Shown piece after piece: positions 6,907 through 11,143 of a DNA stretch of 11,143 bases. This DNA comes from Bdellovibrionales bacterium. Its GTDB lineage: Bacteria > Myxococcota > XYA12-FULL-58-9 > SYDY01. The notes below the pieces were generated by a model. The model was not told the origin of the DNA. It searched no databases and saw nothing but the letters and a program-made list of their open reading frames with translations. Position numbers and translations under genes: made by a program. The stretch's first letter is position 1, and each line of letters opens with the position of its first letter. The DNA lies in NCBI GenBank assembly GCA_005801425.1, contig SYDY01000008.1:1-11143 (forward strand), in the 5' to 3' direction.

Positions 6907-8172
6907 ATGAGTTATCAGAAACTCCACACCCCCACCGACGGCACGTCGATCACCATCAACGCCGACGGCACACTCCATGTCCCCAACAACCCCATCATCC
7001 CGTTTATACGCGGCGATGGCACCGGCCCCGATATATGGAACGCGTCTCAACCGGTTTTCGACGCCGCAGTGGCCAAAGCCTACGGCAACACGCGTAAAAT
7101 CGTGTGGTTTGAAGTATTCGCCGGCGAGCTTGCGGTGAAAAACTATGGCGAGAACGTGTGGCTTCCCCAAGATACCCTTGATGCCATCCAAAACCATGTG
7201 GTCGCCATCAAAGGGCCCCTCACCACACCCATCGGTGGCGGCATTCGTTCACTCAATGTGGCCTTGCGCCATGAACTCGATCTTTACGCATGTGTGCGTC
7301 CTGTCAAATATTATCGCGGCGTGGCCTCGCCCGTAAAAGAACCCGAAAAACTGAATGTCGTCATTTACCGCGAAAATACCGAAGACGTATACTGTGGCAT
7401 CGAATGGGCTGCCGGCAGCGATGAGGCCAAAGCAATCATCGACTATCTCAACAACGGCCCCGTAAAAGCACTCAAAAAACACATCCGCGAAGATTCCGGC
7501 ATAGGTATCAAACCGGTCAGCAAAATGGGCAGCCAGCGTTTGGTACGCAGCGCCATCAAACATGCCATCGAGCAAGGTTTGCCTTCGGTCACCTTGGTGC
7601 ACAAAGGCAACATTATGAAATTTACAGAAGGCGCTTTTGCCGAATGGGGTTACGAAGTGGCCCGCGATGAGTTTGCTGAACAAACCATCACCGAAGCAGA
7701 CGTCTACGCCAAGCATGGCGGCAAAGTCCCTGCCGGAAAAATCCTCATCAACGACCGCATCGCGGATGCCATGTTCCAGCAGATCTTGTTGCGACCCAAC
7801 GAATACAGCGTGCTCGCCACACTCAATTTAAACGGTGATTATCTGTCTGATGCTTGCGCCGCCCAAGTGGGTGGCCTTGGACTCGCACCAGGCGCGAATA
7901 TCGGCGATACTTCGGCGGTGTTTGAAGCAACCCATGGTACCGCGCCCAAGTATGCGGGCCTCGATCAAGTCAATCCATCCAGCGTGATCTTATCTGGCGT
8001 GATGATGTTGCGTCACATGGGATGGCAAGAAGCGGCCGATCTTATCGAAAATGGTATCCAAGGTGCCATCCATGCAAAAACGGTGACCTATGATCTTGAA
8101 CGACAAATGGCAGGTGCAACCAAAGTAAGCTGTAGCGGCTTCGGGCGTGCCATCATCCAACACATGATTTAA
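6907..8172 (+). CDS. icd: Isocitrate dehydrogenase, NADP-dependent
   Basis: It oxidatively decarboxylates isocitrate to 2-oxoglutarate in the TCA cycle. The product is 421 residues, close to E. coli Icd (416), and residue offsets of +2 to +4 keep all key positions. The substrate loop '[12 protein letters not shown]' holds Ser115 (E. coli Ser113, the target of AceK phosphorylation), Arg121 and Arg131; Arg155, Tyr162 and Lys232 follow. Metal ligands are in 'NLNGDYLSD' (Asp311, Asp315). Coenzyme choice is shown by '[11 protein letters not shown]' with Lys348 and Tyr349, plus Tyr395 and Arg399, equivalent to the E. coli NADP set Lys344/Tyr345/Tyr391/Arg395. The ATG at 6907 follows GAGGAGA at a 6-base spacing; an in-frame ATG at 6820 would add 29 residues without support. 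It is the first gene of the plus-strand TCA cluster. Whether AceK exists in this organism cannot be seen. Confidence 0.97.
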   Translation: MSYQKLHTPTDGTSITINADGTLHVPNNPIIPFIRGDGTGPDIWNASQPVFDAAVAKAYGNTRKIVWFEVFAGELAVKNYGENVWLPQDTLDAIQNHVVAIKGPLTTPIGGGIRSLNVALRHELDLYACVRPVKYYRGVASPVKEPEKLNVVIYRENTEDVYCGIEWAAGSDEAKAIIDYLNNGPVKALKKHIREDSGIGIKPVSKMGSQRLVRSAIKHAIEQGLPSVTLVHKGNIMKFTEGAFAEWGYEVARDEFAEQTITEADVYAKHGGKVPAGKILINDRIADAMFQQILLRPNEYSVLATLNLNGDYLSDACAAQVGGLGLAPGANIGDTSAVFEATHGTAPKYAGLDQVNPSSVILSGVMMLRHMGWQEAADLIENGIQGAIHAKTVTYDLERQMAGATKVSCSGFGRAIIQHMI

Positions 8173-9174
<1,002 letters not shown>

Positions 9175-9178
9175 CTCA

Positions 9179-9202
9179 GGGCGCAGCAAGCTGCGCCCCT
9201 AC
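9179..9202. repeat. GC-rich palindrome between mdh and sdhC
   Basis: Arms GGGCGCAGC (9179-9187) and GCTGCGCCC (9190-9198) are perfectly complementary; read as RNA this is an 8-bp stem with a CAAG tetraloop. The right side continues CTAC, so on the minus strand it reads GTAGGGGCGCAG, the same start as the icd-mdh palindrome. It begins only 4 bp after the mdh stop codon. No T-tract follows, arguing against an intrinsic terminator. Confidence 0.8.
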
Positions 9203-9237
9203 GATTACGCGCACAAGCCATTTGTGGGGTTTCATTC

Positions 9238-9933
9238 ATGCTCTTCTTTCGTAATTTCCATTTCTCATCCATCGGCACCAAAGTATGGATGGCCCTCACA
9301 GGGCTTATCATCTTTGGTTTTGTCATTGGGCACATGGCCGGCAATCTCCAGGTCTTCGCCGGACAAGAAACCTACAATGCCTATGCGCATTTTCTCAAAC
9401 ACACGCCCCTGCTCCTGTGGGGCACGCGTGTTGTGTTACTGGCCTCGGTGATTATTCACATCACCACTGCCATCACACTGACTTTGGCCAACCGTGCAGC
9501 GCGTCCCATCGCGTACACCAAAAAATCATGGCGTAAGGCATCGTTTGCATCACGAACCATGATGTATTCAGGCAGTGTGGTGCTTGCGTTTATCATTTAT
9601 CACTTGGCGCACTTTACATTGGGCCTCACCAACCCCGAACATTTTCAATTGGTCGACGCTGCAGGACGGCAGGATGTATATTCCATGTTCGTACTCGGAT
9701 TTCAAAAACCGGTCGTTGCGATGTTTTACGCCATCGCCAATATCCTTTTGGGATTGCATTTGAATCATGGCGCATCCAGCATGTTTCAAACTTTAGGATT
9801 CAATCATCCAAAATATCAGCCGTTCATCGACAAAATAGGGCCTGTTACATCAACGATGATCGTCTTGGGCAATCTATCCATGCCCCTTGCTGTACAACTT
9901 GGATTTATCACCTTGCCTTTGGGAGTGGCCTAA
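9238..9933 (+). CDS. sdhC: Succinate dehydrogenase/fumarate reductase cytochrome b subunit, type B
   Basis: This is the membrane anchor that passes electrons between the SdhAB catalytic part and the membrane quinone pool. The product is 231 residues with five predicted membrane helices (about 14-36, 57-83, 108-128, 158-176, 203-225), the pattern of the single-subunit di-haem b558 family (Bacillus/Wolinella/Bacteroides type) rather than the two-subunit SdhC/SdhD of E. coli. Candidate haem-ligand histidines lie in helices I, II, III and IV: His32, His74, His122 or 125, and His174 or 177. Type-B complexes typically work with menaquinone. The ATG at 9238 follows GTGGGG at 8 bases. It is separated from sdhA by a single base, so the two are translated from one message. 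Confidence 0.95.
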   Translation: MLFFRNFHFSSIGTKVWMALTGLIIFGFVIGHMAGNLQVFAGQETYNAYAHFLKHTPLLLWGTRVVLLASVIIHITTAITLTLANRAARPIAYTKKSWRKASFASRTMMYSGSVVLAFIIYHLAHFTLGLTNPEHFQLVDAAGRQDVYSMFVLGFQKPVVAMFYAIANILLGLHLNHGASSMFQTLGFNHPKYQPFIDKIGPVTSTMIVLGNLSMPLAVQLGFITLPLGVA

Positions 9934-9934
9934 C

Positions 9935-11143
9935 ATGGAACTCAATTCCAAATGTCCGACCGGTCCTATCGAAGAGCGATGGAACAAACATCGCTTTGAT
10001 TTAAAGCTCGTCAATCCTGCCAACAAACGTAAATTCACGGTTTTGGTGGTGGGTTCCGGACTTGCAGGCGCAAGCGCTGCCGCAACACTCGCGGGCCTTG
10101 GCTACAACGTGCATTGTTTTTGTTTTCAGGACAGTCCACGCCGCGCCCACAGCATCGCAGCCCAAGGCGGCATCAACGCCGCAAAAAACTACCAAGGCGA
10201 TGGTGACAGCGTGCACCGACTCTTTTACGACACCGTCAAAGGTGGCGATTTTCGTGCACGCGAATCCAATGTCCACCGTTTGGCCGAAGTAAGTGCCAAT
10301 ATTATTGATCAGTGCGTCGCCCAAGGCGTCCCTTTTGCGCGTGATTACGGCGGATTGCTCGACAATCGTTCTTTTGGTGGTGCCCAAGTTTCGCGAACCT
10401 TTTATGCACGAGGCCAAACGGGACAACAATTGTTGCTCGGCGCATACTCGGCACTCAATCGCCAAATCGCCGACGGCAACGTCAAAATGCACACGCGTAC
10501 TGAGATGCTCGATCTCGTGCTTGTGGGCGGACATGCGCGTGGCATCATCACCCGCAATCTATCCACAGGAAAAATAGAACGCTGGGCCGGTGATGCCGTT
10601 CTTTTGTGCACAGGCGGCTATGGCAACGTATTTTATCTTTCAACCAATGCCATGGGTTGCAACGTATCGGCCACCTATCGCGCTTACAAACGTGGCGCAG
10701 GTTTTGCCAATCCGTGCTTCACACAAATTCACCCCACATGCATTCCTGTAAGCGGCGATCACCAATCAAAACTTACCTTGATGAGCGAATCACTTCGCAA
10801 CGATGGACGCGTATGGGTGCCTAAAAACGCCAATGAAACACGTGCGCCAGCCGATATTCCAGAAAGTGAGCGCGATTATTATCTAGAACGTCGGTACCCA
10901 AGTTTTGGTAACCTCGTGCCCCGTGACGTCGCATCGCGCAATGCCAAGAACGTTTGCGATGAGGGACATGGCGTAGGGACAAGCAAACTTGGTGTGTACT
11001 TGGACTTTGCCAATGCCATCAAACGCTTAGGCGAAGATGCGATCCGCGAACGCTACGGTAATTTGTTTCACATGTACGAAAAAATTACCGGTGAAAATCC
11101 GTATAAAATGCCCATGCGCATCTACCCCGCCGTGCATTATACC
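9935..11143 (+). CDS. sdhA: Succinate dehydrogenase/fumarate reductase flavoprotein subunit, type B (3'-truncated)
   Basis: This catalytic subunit oxidises succinate to fumarate. 403 residues are visible; the gene runs off the right edge (family length is roughly 600-650). The ATG at 9935 follows GGGAG inside the end of sdhC. The FAD-binding fold starts '[16 protein letters not shown]' (35-50). '[18 protein letters not shown]' (69-86) contains His72, expected to carry the covalently bound FAD. Substrate and proton-transfer elements include '[11 protein letters not shown]' (258-268), '[11 protein letters not shown]' (286-296) and 'VPRDVASRN' with Arg330; the visible end 'YPAVHYT' holds His401. 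The sequence resembles Bacteroidota/deltaproteobacterial type-B enzymes, consistent with the five-helix sdhC. sdhB is expected just beyond the window. Confidence 0.97.
   Translation, partial: MELNSKCPTGPIEERWNKHRFDLKLVNPANKRKFTVLVVGSGLAGASAAATLAGLGYNVHCFCFQDSPRRAHSIAAQGGINAAKNYQGDGDSVHRLFYDTVKGGDFRARESNVHRLAEVSANIIDQCVAQGVPFARDYGGLLDNRSFGGAQVSRTFYARGQTGQQLLLGAYSALNRQIADGNVKMHTRTEMLDLVLVGGHARGIITRNLSTGKIERWAGDAVLLCTGGYGNVFYLSTNAMGCNVSATYRAYKRGAGFANPCFTQIHPTCIPVSGDHQSKLTLMSESLRNDGRVWVPKNANETRAPADIPESERDYYLERRYPSFGNLVPRDVASRNAKNVCDEGHGVGTSKLGVYLDFANAIKRLGEDAIRERYGNLFHMYEKITGENPYKMPMRIYPAVHYT

Noticed and set aside
10001-10534. 177-codon minus-strand open frame within sdhA
   Set aside because: Antisense shadow of a gene whose plus-strand motifs are all intact.

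Overview
The window is a gene-dense stretch of about 11.1 kb from a bacterial chromosome. It codes for a type-B (menaquinone-type) succinate dehydrogenase next to an E. coli-type NADP isocitrate dehydrogenase and an LDH-like malate dehydrogenase. It also carries a surface or secreted protein with a Gly-Asp-Thr-Thr-Pro repeat linker. Together these suggest a Gram-negative bacterium, perhaps of the deltaproteobacterial/Myxococcota kind. That placement is an inference from gene types only; no rRNA or other marker gene is present.

Layout, left to right. (1) Positions 1-1395 (+) hold the 3' part of a secreted-type protein whose reading frame is open to the left edge. A perfect triple 33-bp repeat codes for the Thr/Pro-rich linker, followed by a PKD/Ig-like domain and an unassigned beta-rich domain. 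(2) sfsA (1435-2139, +). (3) A 1144-residue protein (2184-5618, +) with a possible beta-propeller N-terminus, a long helical middle and a Cys-rich C-terminal module. The order and spacing of the cysteines in that module recall eukaryotic RBR (RING1-IBR-RING2) ubiquitin ligases, including a candidate catalytic Cys. This is the most unusual item here. (4) On the minus strand, a diguanylate cyclase (6839-6078) followed by dut (6030-5575). The 3' end of dut overlaps the 3' end of the large gene by 44 bp, tail to tail. (5) Divergent from the cyclase, a TCA-cycle cluster on the plus strand: icd, mdh, sdhC, sdhA (sdhA runs off the right edge; sdhB probably follows).

The four TCA genes form a coherent unit: isocitrate to 2-oxoglutarate (icd), malate to oxaloacetate (mdh), and succinate to fumarate coupled to membrane quinone (sdhCA). 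Two related GC-rich palindromes sit in the icd-mdh and mdh-sdhC gaps. They look like copies of a dispersed palindromic element or mRNA hairpins rather than classical terminators.

No tRNA, rRNA, CRISPR array, transposase or gene-free stretch longer than about 70 bp was seen.
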